A stretch of 64,000 nucleotides of DNA from Flavobacterium turcicum. GTDB taxonomy: Bacteria; Bacteroidota; Bacteroidia; Flavobacteriales; Flavobacteriaceae. Each line of letters starts with the position of its first letter. Within the stretch, counting starts at the first letter, position 1. The stretch covers positions 62,001 to 126,000 of the forward strand of contig NZ_JAAOBY010000001.1 in the NCBI RefSeq assembly GCF_011365745.1. The letters run 5' to 3'. Below, piece after piece: positions 1 through 8,737 of the stretch. The translations under genes were made by a program, and so were the position numbers. The notes beneath the pieces were generated by a model. The model was not told where the DNA came from. It made no database searches and saw nothing but the letters and a program-made list of their open reading frames with translations.

Positions 1-239
1 AGAAATTCATGTACCAATTTAACGATCAAGGACAGTTGAAAGATTTTGCAGTGAAGCAAGAAGCTTTTTTAACCAAATTAATGTTCCGACGTGGACTATT
101 AATCCCCGAAGACACTATTTATAAAGCTTTACCGCTCTTTATTTCTGGTCCGGCACAATCATTTATCAAAATAAAAACAATCGATTCTACGCAAGTAAAA
201 ACTGATTCGATTGCGCTTGATAATGAGTTTGATCTTTAA
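1..239 (+). CDS. C-terminal end of an unidentified protein (cut by window edge)
   Basis: The frame is open through the left edge, so the ATG at position 9 is probably internal and this is the last ~79 residues of a longer protein. The visible part is mixed alpha/beta, without a signal peptide, membrane segment or recognisable motif, and ends in an acidic tail (DNEFDL). I do not recognise the family. It converges with the minus-strand leucine-rich-repeat gene. A weak inverted repeat, TTACAC/GTGTAA, lies just after the stop at about 250-267 and may help termination. Confidence 0.6.
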   Translation, partial: KFMYQFNDQGQLKDFAVKQEAFLTKLMFRRGLLIPEDTIYKALPLFISGPAQSFIKIKTIDSTQVKTDSIALDNEFDL

Positions 240-336
240 ATAAAAAATTACACTATTATTGTGTAACTGAAAAAAGTTGGTGGTCAAGACAGTCGAAACT
301 TCAAACTATTGAAATGGATTATTTGGCGATTTTTTG

Positions 337-1233
337 CTAGTAATCCGTATCTTCTGATAGTTGATTATATGTTTTAAAAATTTTTAATTTCGGATTAACA
401 CTTGACAACTTTTTTAATATCAACTCGCTATCATCATTAGCTATATAGTTACCGATATGCAATTCTTCCAATGTTTCAATACCAATTAAACTTCCGAAGT
501 TTTCAATAGATTTATTAGTAGTTATTTTTAACTTTTTCAATTTGGGCATTTTCTTAAATGGAATACGAGCAATTTGAGCCCCTGTCAAACTTATTTCTTC
601 TAGACCGGTTAAGCTGCCGAAAATCTCAAATAAAATATGACTATTTTCATTTGAATCGCTTAATGCTATTCGTTTAAGGTTTTTTAAATTCTTTAAATTT
701 CTATAACATATATTTAAATTGGTACCCAAATCTAATTCTTCTAAAGATGGCAAATCTTCCAAAAACGTATAATCTATAAACACATTTTCACCTTCGCCAT
801 TATTTGAAATAGTAAGGTTAGTCAAGGCTTTTAAATTGCTTATTTTGTGCGAAATAGTATTAATTGTAGAAGAATTTATTTCTAATGTTTTCAATCGAGG
901 CAATTTTTCAAATAATTTTGAATCAATTTTAATGCTTCCAAAGCGACAATTATCAATTTGTAATCGCTCCAAGTTATCTAAACAACATAGGTTATCTACA
1001 TTCTTTAGTTCTTTACAACTTGCTAGACGCATTTCTTTTACGTTATAAAAGTCTTTTAAATCATTTGGTATTTTTTTTACTCTGAAAAAAGTTAAATAAG
1101 TAGCATCTTCTATTTTCATAGAACCATCTTTTACTCTTTCATATGCTCCATATTCGATACCCCATTTTTTTTCTTGTGCATTAATAACTGAAACAGAAAA
1201 AAACATAAAGAACAAGAAAATTATATTTTTCAT
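337..1233 (-). CDS. Secreted leucine-rich-repeat protein
   Basis: The protein has 298 residues. Residues 1-19 form a classic Sec signal peptide ending in NAQ, so the product is exported. From about residue 60 to the end it consists of irregular leucine-rich repeats (for example LPRLKTLEINSSTINTI and LKNLKRIALSDSNENS) with a ~23-residue period. No T9SS C-terminal domain or lipobox is present. LRR proteins of this kind usually bind other proteins, but the partner cannot be inferred. It stands alone between convergent and co-directional neighbours. Codon use is AT-rich, and the gene may be an accessory one. Confidence 0.85.
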   Translation of the reverse strand: MKNIIFLFFMFFSVSVINAQEKKWGIEYGAYERVKDGSMKIEDATYLTFFRVKKIPNDLKDFYNVKEMRLASCKELKNVDNLCCLDNLERLQIDNCRFGSIKIDSKLFEKLPRLKTLEINSSTINTISHKISNLKALTNLTISNNGEGENVFIDYTFLEDLPSLEELDLGTNLNICYRNLKNLKNLKRIALSDSNENSHILFEIFGSLTGLEEISLTGAQIARIPFKKMPKLKKLKITTNKSIENFGSLIGIETLEELHIGNYIANDDSELILKKLSSVNPKLKIFKTYNQLSEDTDY

Positions 1234-1399
1234 AATTGATTTTTAAACTTTACACTTAAACAATGATGCATCTGACTCTAGAGTTACAATTATATAAAGC
1301 CCAAATTCCAAAAAGTAAGTCCAAATCAAATTTTGGATAAACTATTTTAATCTTTTTTTGGCGTTCCTTCTTTTATAATCTTTCTATTTCTATCATTTT

Positions 1400-2437
1400 T
1401 TACGGAGCTGGATTAGGAATACTCGCTTGCACGGCATCAATGGCTTGCAAAATTTCATCAGAAAGTGACACTTGAATGGTATTGATATTTTGTTGGAGTT
1501 GCTCTATCGAAGTAGCTCCAATTATGGTACTGCTCACAAATGCTTGCTGCTCGATAAAGGCCAAAGCCAATTCGGTCAAGGTTAAACCATTGCGCTGAGC
1601 AATATCTTGGTATCTTTTTGTAGCCTCGGTAGATTGTGCACTGCTGTATCTGGTGTATTGCGGAAATAACGAAATGCGCGCATTAGGCTGTGCCTCACCG
1701 GATAAAAATTTACCTGATAAAACTCCAAAAGCCATTGGTGAATATGCCAGCAAACCAACATTTTCGCGCATACAAACTTCTGCCGAACCCACTTCGAACA
1801 AACGATTCAATAACGAATACGGGTTTTGAACTGTTTTTACTCGAGGCAAATTGTGGTGTTTGCTTTCTTCTAGAAAACGCATTATTCCCCACGGATTTTC
1901 GTTTGATAGTCCGATATGCTTTATTTTACCTGCTTTGACAAAACCATCTAGAGTTTCCAATACCTCGTGAATATTGTCTTGCCATTCATCCTCTTGCACT
2001 TTAAAACCGCGTTGCCCAAAATAATTCGTTTTTCTCTCTGGCCAATGCAGTTGGTAAAGATCAACATAATCGGTTTGCAAACGTTCTAAACTAGAATTTA
2101 ATGCGTGCGTGATACTGGCGGGAGAAAAATCTAACTCGGGTCTCATGTACCCAAAATTAGGATTGGGTCCTGCTATTTTGGTAGCTAAAACCACCTGATC
2201 TCTTTTGCCTGATTTTTTAAACCAGCTACCAATAATGCGTTCGGTGCTACCGTACGTTTCTTTCTTGGCAGGAATGGAGTACATCTCGGCAGTATCAAAA
2301 AAATTGACACCGTTTGCAAGCGCACAATCCATTTGAGCGTGACCCTCGGCCTCTGTGTTTTGTTGGCCGAAAGTCATCGTTCCAAGGCAGATTTTGCTAA
2401 TTTTTATATCGGTATTCGGTAAAGTAGTGTATTTCAT
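1400..2437 (-). CDS. tas: NADP(H)-dependent aldo/keto reductase, Tas family
   Basis: The protein has 345 residues, the same length as E. coli Tas (346) and closely similar along its whole length: a start like MKYTTLPNTDIKISKICLGT, LGTMTFG at 18-24, the NPYSLLNR segment, and the NPAP end. The aldo/keto reductase tetrad is visible as D48, Y53, K87 and H131. The fold is a cytoplasmic TIM barrel that reduces carbonyls with NADPH. The physiological substrate is not known for most members. The gene stands alone; the preceding ompA-like gene is separated from it by an inverted repeat. Confidence 0.92.
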   Translation of the reverse strand: MKYTTLPNTDIKISKICLGTMTFGQQNTEAEGHAQMDCALANGVNFFDTAEMYSIPAKKETYGSTERIIGSWFKKSGKRDQVVLATKIAGPNPNFGYMRPELDFSPASITHALNSSLERLQTDYVDLYQLHWPERKTNYFGQRGFKVQEDEWQDNIHEVLETLDGFVKAGKIKHIGLSNENPWGIMRFLEESKHHNLPRVKTVQNPYSLLNRLFEVGSAEVCMRENVGLLAYSPMAFGVLSGKFLSGEAQPNARISLFPQYTRYSSAQSTEATKRYQDIAQRNGLTLTELALAFIEQQAFVSSTIIGATSIEQLQQNINTIQVSLSDEILQAIDAVQASIPNPAP

Positions 2438-2502
2438 TTTTTTTTTAAGTCAGTTGTAAAAAGGGACAAAAGTGCAAGGGTACAAAGGAACAAAGGGAAA
2501 AA

Positions 2503-2540
2503 AGGCAAAAGTATCGAGTAAAAACTCTGAACCTTTGCCT
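2503..2540 (-). terminator. Inverted repeat between ompA-like lipoprotein gene and tas
   Basis: AGGCAAA (2503-2509) pairs with TTTGCCT (2534-2540), and a second small stem GAGT/ACTC sits inside. It lies just after the stop of the OmpA-family gene on the minus strand and before the tas start, so it may end the lipoprotein transcript. The surrounding bases (GGACAAAAG, ACAAAGGAACAAAGG) look like degenerate intergenic repeat DNA. Confidence 0.4.
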
Positions 2541-2561
2541 CTATGAATATTTGCTTCAATA

Positions 2562-3503
2562 TTAATTTATTTCATTCAGCATTTCTGCAATGGCATCCAA
2601 ACGAGGGGTTAAGATGATCTCAATACGACGGTTTTTTGCTTTACCATCAGTAGTAGCGTTACTAGCTAAAGGCGAGAATTCACCACGGCCAGCTGCAGTT
2701 AGATTTTGCTTGTTGATTTTTTTGTTTTCGCTCAAAATAGCTACGATTGCAGTTGCTCTTTTGGTTGATAAATCCCAGTTATCAGCTATTGGTCCAGATG
2801 CGCTAAAAGCATCGTCATCTGTATGCCCTTCGATAAGTACAGCAATATCAGGGTTATCACCCAATACTTTTCCTAGCTCTACAACCGCTTTTTTACCTTC
2901 GGAGCCTACTGCCCAACTTCCGGAATTAAAAAGCAGCTTGTTCTCCATAGACACGTAAACTTTTCCGTTTTTTTGCTCTACGGTTAAACCTTTACCTTCA
3001 AAACTATTTAAAGCTTTAGATAAGGTTTCTTTTAGTTTTTTCATGCTCGCCTCTTTGGCGGCAATCAAATCTTCTAGCTCTTGCAAACGTTGTGCACTCT
3101 TGCTCAAACGCTCTTGCTCCAGTGCTAAAGCTTTTCCTTTTTCGTCAAGTTGACCTAACAAATCACGATTTTTTTTGAGGTTGCTTTGCAAGGCATCGTT
3201 GCTGTTTTTTTCAAGAGCTGCATACGAATCTTGCAAGGCTTTAAATTGCTCTTGTGCCGCTGCATATTCTGCTTTGAGTTTGGCTAAGTCGGCTTTGTTT
3301 TTATCTAAATCCGATTTCAGACCGTCACGCTCTAGTTCGACTTTGTTTTTACCTTGTTGCAAGTTAGAATTTTCATCAGCCAAGCTTCTGTTTTCTTTTT
3401 TTAGGTCGGCAAATTTATTCTCTAGATCGTTGTATATTTTTTTTGAAACACAGGATGTTGACAAGGCTAAAACTAGCAATCCGATGGAAAATTTTTTTAT
3501 CAT
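2562..3503 (-). CDS. OmpA-family outer-membrane lipoprotein
   Basis: The protein has 313 residues. It starts with a type II signal peptide whose lipobox LSTSC puts the lipidated cysteine at C18. Residues ~22-175 are a long heptad-rich coiled coil, and ~190-305 are an OmpA/MotB peptidoglycan-binding domain with the IEGHTDDDA and NRRIEI signatures. It most likely tethers the outer membrane to peptidoglycan, with the coiled coil as a periplasmic spacer, like Pal or other OmpA-like lipoproteins. It is monocistronic. Confidence 0.93.
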   Translation of the reverse strand: MIKKFSIGLLVLALSTSCVSKKIYNDLENKFADLKKENRSLADENSNLQQGKNKVELERDGLKSDLDKNKADLAKLKAEYAAAQEQFKALQDSYAALEKNSNDALQSNLKKNRDLLGQLDEKGKALALEQERLSKSAQRLQELEDLIAAKEASMKKLKETLSKALNSFEGKGLTVEQKNGKVYVSMENKLLFNSGSWAVGSEGKKAVVELGKVLGDNPDIAVLIEGHTDDDAFSASGPIADNWDLSTKRATAIVAILSENKKINKQNLTAAGRGEFSPLASNATTDGKAKNRRIEIILTPRLDAIAEMLNEIN

Positions 3504-3572
3504 AACGTTAATTTTTGATGTTGATTCATTTTGTTTTAGAACTCGAAAATGTGATGAAAACCGTACTCTTTT

Positions 3573-3654
3573 AGCCCTGATAGCAGCGGAAATCCTTTTA
3601 TTTTTTTCTTTAAAAAATAAAAGATTACAGCGAATAGCAGGATAAAGCTCCTAA
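3573..3654 (+). ncRNA. Structured intergenic element, copy 1 (short form)
   Basis: This copy has the shared layout of six elements in the window: AGC then CCTG (3573-3579), a conserved segment ATAGCAGCGGAA, a variable AT hairpin opened by ATCC and closed by GAT, a conserved ACAGCG, CAGG (3638-3641) that pairs with CCTG, and GCTCC (3647-3651) that pairs with AGC. It lies between the ompA-like gene and xth, and its orientation is opposite to both. It may be a small RNA or a non-autonomous repeat. A link to the flavo-1 RNA motif is a guess from memory. Confidence 0.5.
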
Positions 3655-3659
3655 TACTA

Positions 3660-4421
3660 CTACTCGAGTTCGACTAGAATTGGGCAGTGATCGGAGTGCA
3701 CTGCATCAGAAAGGATAACGGCTCTTTTTAATTTATGTTTTAGAGAATCGCTTACTAAATTGTAATCAATACGCCAGCCTTTATTGTTTTTTCGGGCTCC
3801 CGCACGGTAACTCCACCACGAATATTGATGCGGCTCGCTGTTGAAATGACGAAAACTATCTACAAAACCCGATTTGATAAATCCATCTAACCAAGCGCGC
3901 TCTTCGGGCAAAAATCCAGAAACATTTTTGTTGCGCACCGGATCATGAATATCAATAGGTTGGTGACAAATGTTGTAGTCTCCGCAAATTACTAGATTTG
4001 GAATTTCAACTTTGAGTGCGTTAATGTAGTTTTGAAAATCGTCCATGAACATGAACTTGTGATCCAATCGATCCATGTTGGTACCTGATGGCAAGTACAA
4101 ACTCATAACTGAAAAATCATCAAAATCAGCACGAATGTTGCGCCCTTCAAAATCCATGTGGTCAATTCCGGTTCCGTGTACTACTGCATTGGGTTTTATT
4201 TTGGATAAAATGGCTACTCCGCTGTATCCCTTTTTGGTAGCAGAATGGTAATATTGGTACGGATAACCCGCTTGAGTGATGGCTTCGACCGGAATTTGAT
4301 CCTCGGTAGCCTTAATTTCCTGAAGGCAAATAACATCCGGTTGAGCGGCTTGCAACCAGTCTAAAAATCCTTTTGTGATAGCGGCTCGTATCCCGTTGAC
4401 ATTGTATGAAATAATTCTCAT
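3660..4421 (-). CDS. xth: Exodeoxyribonuclease III (AP endonuclease)
   Basis: The protein has 253 residues and belongs to the endonuclease/exonuclease/phosphatase family. It cleaves DNA 5' to abasic sites and has 3'-5' exonuclease and 3'-phosphatase activity in base-excision repair. The diagnostic residues are all in place: N7 in NVNGIRA, metal ligand E35 in LQEIKA, Y109 in SLYLPSG, D148 and N150 in GDYNICH, and the D244-H245 pair in SDHCP. The length is typical. It is divergent from olsF with about 110 bp between the starts. Confidence 0.95.
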   Translation of the reverse strand: MRIISYNVNGIRAAITKGFLDWLQAAQPDVICLQEIKATEDQIPVEAITQAGYPYQYYHSATKKGYSGVAILSKIKPNAVVHGTGIDHMDFEGRNIRADFDDFSVMSLYLPSGTNMDRLDHKFMFMDDFQNYINALKVEIPNLVICGDYNICHQPIDIHDPVRNKNVSGFLPEERAWLDGFIKSGFVDSFRHFNSEPHQYSWWSYRAGARKNNKGWRIDYNLVSDSLKHKLKRAVILSDAVHSDHCPILVELE

Positions 4422-4500
4422 GAAGTAGATTTTTGAAACCCAAATGTAACAAAAAAGAAGAAGTTTGGCCCAGAAAAATAGAGAAAATGGAGTTTTTTGC

Positions 4501-4508
4501 TATCTTTG
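4501..4508 (+). promoter_or_regulatory. Probable -7 element of the olsF promoter
   Basis: TATCTTTG matches the Bacteroidota -7 consensus TAnnTTTG and ends 25 bases before the olsF ATG. No TTG is found at the usual 17-23 base distance upstream, so only the -7 half is supported. Confidence 0.45.
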
Positions 4509-4533
4509 TTTCTTGCCTTAAAAACAATAATAA

Positions 4534-6336
4534 ATGGGTTTAGTAACCGCCAAAGAAGTTGCAAAAGCAATAAATGTAGACAAATACGGATTTCTTGGAA
4601 CTTTTTCAGGATGGATGTTAATGAAGGTGCTAAAAATATCTACCTTAAACACAGTATATAACAGAAATAAGCATCTGCAAGATGTTGCGTTTTTGAATGG
4701 AGTATTGGATGACTTAAAAATTAAATTTGAAATTCCAGAGGAAGATTTAAAACGATTACCAAAAGAAGGCGCTTACATCACCATATCAAACCACCCGCTA
4801 GGCGGAATTGACGGGGTTTTACTTTTAAAATTAATGCTAGAAAGAGAGCCCAATTTTAAAATTATAGCCAACTTTTTACTGCACCGAATTGAGCCGCTCA
4901 AAAAGTACATCATGCCGGTAAATCCTTTTGAAAATCATAAGGATGTAAAGTCAAGCGTGGTAGGTATTAAAGAAACTTTACGTCATTTAAGCGATGGAAA
5001 GCCTTTGGGGATGTTTCCTGCGGGTGAAGTTTCGACTTATAAAGATGGTAAATTGATGGTAGATAAACCTTGGGAAGAAGGCGCTATCAAGGTGATTCGA
5101 AAAGCACAAGTGCCCGTTGTACCAATTTATTTTCATGCTAAAAACAGTAAATTATTTTATTTTTTATCGAAAATAAGTGGCACGTTGCGCACTGCAAAAC
5201 TGCCTTCGGAAGTGTTTAGTCAAAAACGCCGCGTGATTAAAGTGCGTATTGGTAAACCGATTTCGGTAAGCGAACAAAACGAACATACTACGCTTGAAGA
5301 ATACTCTGAATTTTTGAGAAAGAAAACATACATGTTGGCGAATCCTTTCGAGAAAGAAATTCCCTTTTTGCCAACCCCTACGCTTAAAATTCCGAAAAGC
5401 CCAAAAACAATTGTTACCGCTGCCAGTCCAGAAACGATGGTGCAAGAAGTTGAAGCTTTACGCAGCACAGATTGTCGTTTGTTGCAAAGTAAAAACTACG
5501 AGGTGTTTTTTGCAAGAGCGAATAAAATTCCGAGTATTTTACATGAAATAGGCCGCTTACGCGAAATTACATTTCGAGAAGTAGGCGAAGGCACCAATGA
5601 ATCGATCGACTTGGATAAGCACGATCAATACTACCACCATTTGTTTTTGTGGGACAACGAAGCGAATAAAATAGCGGGCGCTTACCGTATGGGATTAGGA
5701 TCAGAGATTTACCCGAAATACGGAATTAATGGTTTTTATTTGAATGATTTGTTCCGATTTGAGCCGGAGTTGCACGACATGATGCACAAATCTATCGAAA
5801 TGGGCCGTGCCTTTATCATTAAAGAATACCAGCAAAAACCAATGCCTTTATTCTTGTTGTGGAAAGGAATTATGCATACCACTTTGCGTTATCCGGAACA
5901 TAAATTTTTATTAGGCGGAGTGAGTATTAGCAATCAATTTTCAGATTTTTCGAAATCGTTAATGATTGAGTTTATGAAATCAAACTATTACGATCCGTAC
6001 ATTGCGCAATACATTCATCCGAAAAAGGCTTACAAAGTTAAATTGAAAGATGCTGATAAAGACTTTATTTTTGACGAAGCTGAGTCGGATTTGAATAAAT
6101 TTGATAAGATTATTGACGAATTAGAACCTGGCAGTTTACGCTTACCAGTTTTAATTAAAAAATACATCAAACAAAACGCAAAAGTAGTGGCGTTTAACGT
6201 TGATCCTTTGTTTAATAATGCGGTAGATGGTTTGATGTACATAAGGATTGCTGATATTCCAGAAAGCACTATGAAACCGGTTATGGAAGAATTTCAAGCC
6301 GAACTAGAGCGCAAACTAGTTGAAAAAGAAGAGTAA
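4534..6336 (+). CDS. olsF: Bifunctional acyltransferase OlsF (ornithine lipid synthesis)
   Basis: The protein has 600 residues and two acyltransferase parts. Residues ~70-280 are a PlsC/LPLAT domain with NHPLGGID (H87, D93) and FPAGEV (161-166), which fits an O-acyltransferase. Residues ~310-570 are an OlsB-like, GNAT-fold N-acyltransferase (for example LREITFREVGEG). This fusion matches OlsF, described in Serratia and Flavobacterium johnsoniae, which makes lyso-ornithine lipid and then ornithine lipid. The H-to-D spacing is five residues instead of the usual four of PlsC proteins. The enzyme is cytoplasmic or peripheral to the membrane. The gene is single and ends at a strong terminator. Confidence 0.85.
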   Translation: MGLVTAKEVAKAINVDKYGFLGTFSGWMLMKVLKISTLNTVYNRNKHLQDVAFLNGVLDDLKIKFEIPEEDLKRLPKEGAYITISNHPLGGIDGVLLLKLMLEREPNFKIIANFLLHRIEPLKKYIMPVNPFENHKDVKSSVVGIKETLRHLSDGKPLGMFPAGEVSTYKDGKLMVDKPWEEGAIKVIRKAQVPVVPIYFHAKNSKLFYFLSKISGTLRTAKLPSEVFSQKRRVIKVRIGKPISVSEQNEHTTLEEYSEFLRKKTYMLANPFEKEIPFLPTPTLKIPKSPKTIVTAASPETMVQEVEALRSTDCRLLQSKNYEVFFARANKIPSILHEIGRLREITFREVGEGTNESIDLDKHDQYYHHLFLWDNEANKIAGAYRMGLGSEIYPKYGINGFYLNDLFRFEPELHDMMHKSIEMGRAFIIKEYQQKPMPLFLLWKGIMHTTLRYPEHKFLLGGVSISNQFSDFSKSLMIEFMKSNYYDPYIAQYIHPKKAYKVKLKDADKDFIFDEAESDLNKFDKIIDELEPGSLRLPVLIKKYIKQNAKVVAFNVDPLFNNAVDGLMYIRIADIPESTMKPVMEEFQAELERKLVEKEE

Positions 6337-6356
6337 TACAAAGATTTATAAAAAAC

Positions 6357-6381
6357 AAAATCCCGATTGAATCGGGATTTT
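6357..6381. terminator. Bidirectional intrinsic terminator after olsF
   Basis: AAAATCCCGAT and ATCGGGATTTT form an 11-bp perfect stem with a TGA loop, followed by a T-run on the plus strand and preceded by an A-run. It serves olsF and the convergent DUF2752 gene. Confidence 0.85.
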
Positions 6382-6391
6382 GTTTTTTATA

Positions 6392-6856
6392 TCACTTCCA
6401 AATGGACTCTTTTAAAATACTATCTATTGAATTATTTTGAACAAAATAAATTAATCTACATACATGGTAAATTGCCAAAAAAACTCCTAATCCGTATGCA
6501 AGCTTTTTATTGTAAAAATATTTGTTTAAATATTCTTTTCTAGTAGCTATTTCACAAGTCAACAAAACGATTGAAAAAAGACTAAATAGCACTACAAAAG
6601 GACCCAAGATATGATAACTTAAACTCTTAAGTAAATCACCTTGAAAAAAGTAAACTAATGATTTGGTGATTCCACAGCCTGGACACGGAAAACCAGAGAT
6701 CATTTTAAACGGGCACAAAGATTGATCTGTTTGAAGATGATTATCTTCATTAGAGATCATTAATAAAAACGGAATTATCAGCGTTAAAATCGCACCAATA
6801 ATTCCGTAAATCTTTCTTTTTACCCTAGTATTAGTTATATAATTTATTGATGTCAT
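6392..6856 (-). CDS. DUF2752 family membrane protein
   Basis: The protein has 154 residues and three or four predicted membrane segments. The DUF2752 signature is CPFKMISGFPCPGCGITKS, with C48, C58 and C61 just after the first hydrophobic stretch. The biochemical role of the family is unknown; the cysteine cluster may bind metal or form a disulfide. Its start overlaps the end of the upstream DUF4234 gene by 26 bases, so the two are probably translationally coupled. No alternative start nearby would keep the first membrane segment. Confidence 0.85.
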   Translation of the reverse strand: MTSINYITNTRVKRKIYGIIGAILTLIIPFLLMISNEDNHLQTDQSLCPFKMISGFPCPGCGITKSLVYFFQGDLLKSLSYHILGPFVVLFSLFSIVLLTCEIATRKEYLNKYFYNKKLAYGLGVFLAIYHVCRLIYFVQNNSIDSILKESIWK

Positions 6857-7214
6857 TTTGAACTTTCATTGCAGCAATCATTGGAAAAAAGAATCCTAGA
6901 ACAAGTAAAAGTACAGTATCATCCTTCTGTGGAACACCTGCATGGGCATACACATCTGGCAAAGCATCTCTTCCTGCCAAATAAAAGAAGTATATATTTA
7001 CCGGGTAGCAACAGCCCGCAAAAATCGCAACTGGCTGTGAAATAACTTGTCTTTCTGAAACAGCATTAAAAACTTCTGCTACTTTAATATTCCAATAAAT
7101 TAAATACAATCCGCATGTTAAAAAACCCAATACTAAAACCAACAAAGGGTCTACCTTAAATACAGGGATTGGTTTTCTTGGCGTGTTCCAAGCTTCGTGT
7201 TTTTGATTTTCCAT
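6831..7214 (-). CDS. DUF4234-like small membrane protein
   Basis: The protein has 127 residues and three hydrophobic segments. The stretch VLGFLTCGLYLIYWNIKVAE is typical of the DUF4234 family, whose function is unknown. The N-terminus is short and polar without a signal peptide. It heads a two-gene operon with the DUF2752 protein. The same pairing is often seen in flavobacteria, where both appear to be inner-membrane proteins of unknown purpose. Confidence 0.8.
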   Translation of the reverse strand: MENQKHEAWNTPRKPIPVFKVDPLLVLVLGFLTCGLYLIYWNIKVAEVFNAVSERQVISQPVAIFAGCCYPVNIYFFYLAGRDALPDVYAHAGVPQKDDTVLLLVLGFFFPMIAAMKVQNDINKLYN

Positions 7215-7236
7215 AGTTTATAGTTTTTTGGTTAGA

Positions 7237-8595
7237 TTAGTTTTTTGGTTCAAAAGCAGCATCAATTGGTTCCCAGAGTTCAATTTTATTTCCTTCGGGA
7301 TCCACGATCCAGCCAAATTTTCCGTACTCATAAGTCTGCATCTCCCCTACAATTGTTACACCTTCGGTTGTTAATTTTTTTAAAAGCGATTCTAAATCAG
7401 CAACTCTGAAATTTTGCATGAAGTCTTTTTGACTGGGTTCAAAGTAGTTGGTGTCTGCTTCAAAAGGCGACCATTGCGTGCTACAATCGTTACCTTGTTT
7501 GTCTTTCCACCAAAAAGTAGCACCATAATCATCGGTTGGCAGCCCTAAATGTGTGTGGTACCATTGTTTCAATTCGGCTGGATTTTGCGCTTTAAAAAAG
7601 AAACCGCCCACACCGGTTACACGTTGTTCAGGCTCTGTCATTTCTGGTTGTGGAGCGTACTTCGTTTTTATTTTATCAACAATAACTTGTGCCAATCGCT
7701 CGTGACTTTCAAACGTCCAACCCGCTACATGGGGTGTTAAAATTACATTAGGCGCTTGCAATAAATATTGGAAAGCGGCTGGCGGATTGGCATCCGTAAA
7801 AAGTGTTTCGAAAGACAATTTTTCATATTCTAAAACATCCAAACCAGCGCCCAAGATTTTTCCTGATTGCAGTGCAGCGACTAAATCATCGGTTAGAATA
7901 TTCTTGCCTCGTGAGGTATTCATAATCCAAAACGGATTTTTAAAACCATTAATAAAAGCTTCGTTTACCATTTTATCGGTATCAGGTGTCCAAGGCAAAT
8001 GCAAACTCAATACAGTAACTTTTTCTTGAAATTCTGCCCAACTTACTTGCTTAGCATTGGCATCGCCAACCCCATCTATAATATCGTAACACAAAACAGT
8101 AACATCAAAACCACGTAGTTTTTTGGCAAATGATTTCCCCATATTGCCATAACCAATAATTCCTACGGTTTGACCGTCTAACTCATACCCACGGTTCAAT
8201 TCGCGATTCCATTGACCCGAACGAATTTCACGATCGGCTTGGTTTAACTTGTTAAAAAGTGACAAAATCATGCCCAACGTATGTTCAGCGACCGCATTAC
8301 GGTTGCCTTCTGGCGCTGCAATAAGTGAGATGTTTTTTGATTCGGCATACTCGCAATCAATACTTTCTAATCCAGCGCCCACGCGAGCAATGAACTGCAA
8401 TTGCGTTGCTTTGTCTAAAAAAGTCTGATCAATTTTAAAACGACTCCGAATTACGATTCCGTGATATTGATCAATTAGTACTTCTATTTCTTGTTTAGAG
8501 GATTTGTAATCGCTGTGATTAATGAAACCAGCATTTTCTAATTGGTCCCACAATATGGGATGATTGCTATCGAGATGAAGGACTTTTATAGCCAT
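7237..8595 (-). CDS. D-2-hydroxyacid dehydrogenase fused to a VOC (glyoxalase-fold) domain
   Basis: The protein has 452 residues. Residues 1-~315 are a SerA-like NAD-dependent D-2-hydroxyacid dehydrogenase: GYGNMG nucleotide-binding loop at 148-153, R229 in NTSRG and catalytic H289 in TPHVAGW. A short linker (PQPEMTEPEQRV) leads to a VOC domain at ~328-445 ending with DPEGNKIELWEP, the usual glyoxalase/dioxygenase-fold signature. The dehydrogenase part alone matches flavobacterial proteins of about 315 residues, so the VOC domain looks like an added partner. The reading frame is continuous through the junction. The substrate is unknown; handling of an alpha-keto or phosphorylated hydroxy acid is plausible. 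Confidence 0.85.
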   Translation of the reverse strand: MAIKVLHLDSNHPILWDQLENAGFINHSDYKSSKQEIEVLIDQYHGIVIRSRFKIDQTFLDKATQLQFIARVGAGLESIDCEYAESKNISLIAAPEGNRNAVAEHTLGMILSLFNKLNQADREIRSGQWNRELNRGYELDGQTVGIIGYGNMGKSFAKKLRGFDVTVLCYDIIDGVGDANAKQVSWAEFQEKVTVLSLHLPWTPDTDKMVNEAFINGFKNPFWIMNTSRGKNILTDDLVAALQSGKILGAGLDVLEYEKLSFETLFTDANPPAAFQYLLQAPNVILTPHVAGWTFESHERLAQVIVDKIKTKYAPQPEMTEPEQRVTGVGGFFFKAQNPAELKQWYHTHLGLPTDDYGATFWWKDKQGNDCSTQWSPFEADTNYFEPSQKDFMQNFRVADLESLLKKLTTEGVTIVGEMQTYEYGKFGWIVDPEGNKIELWEPIDAAFEPKN

Positions 8596-8737
8596 AATGA
8601 TGATGGAGATTTAACCATTCAAATTAACAAAAAAAATACGGTTTATTGGCTCCCGAATGGAATTTCACTTTTAAAATCGTAAATTTGCAAACTACAAATT
8701 CGTAGCAATCCGACTGCTGCTACACAATAAATTACCC

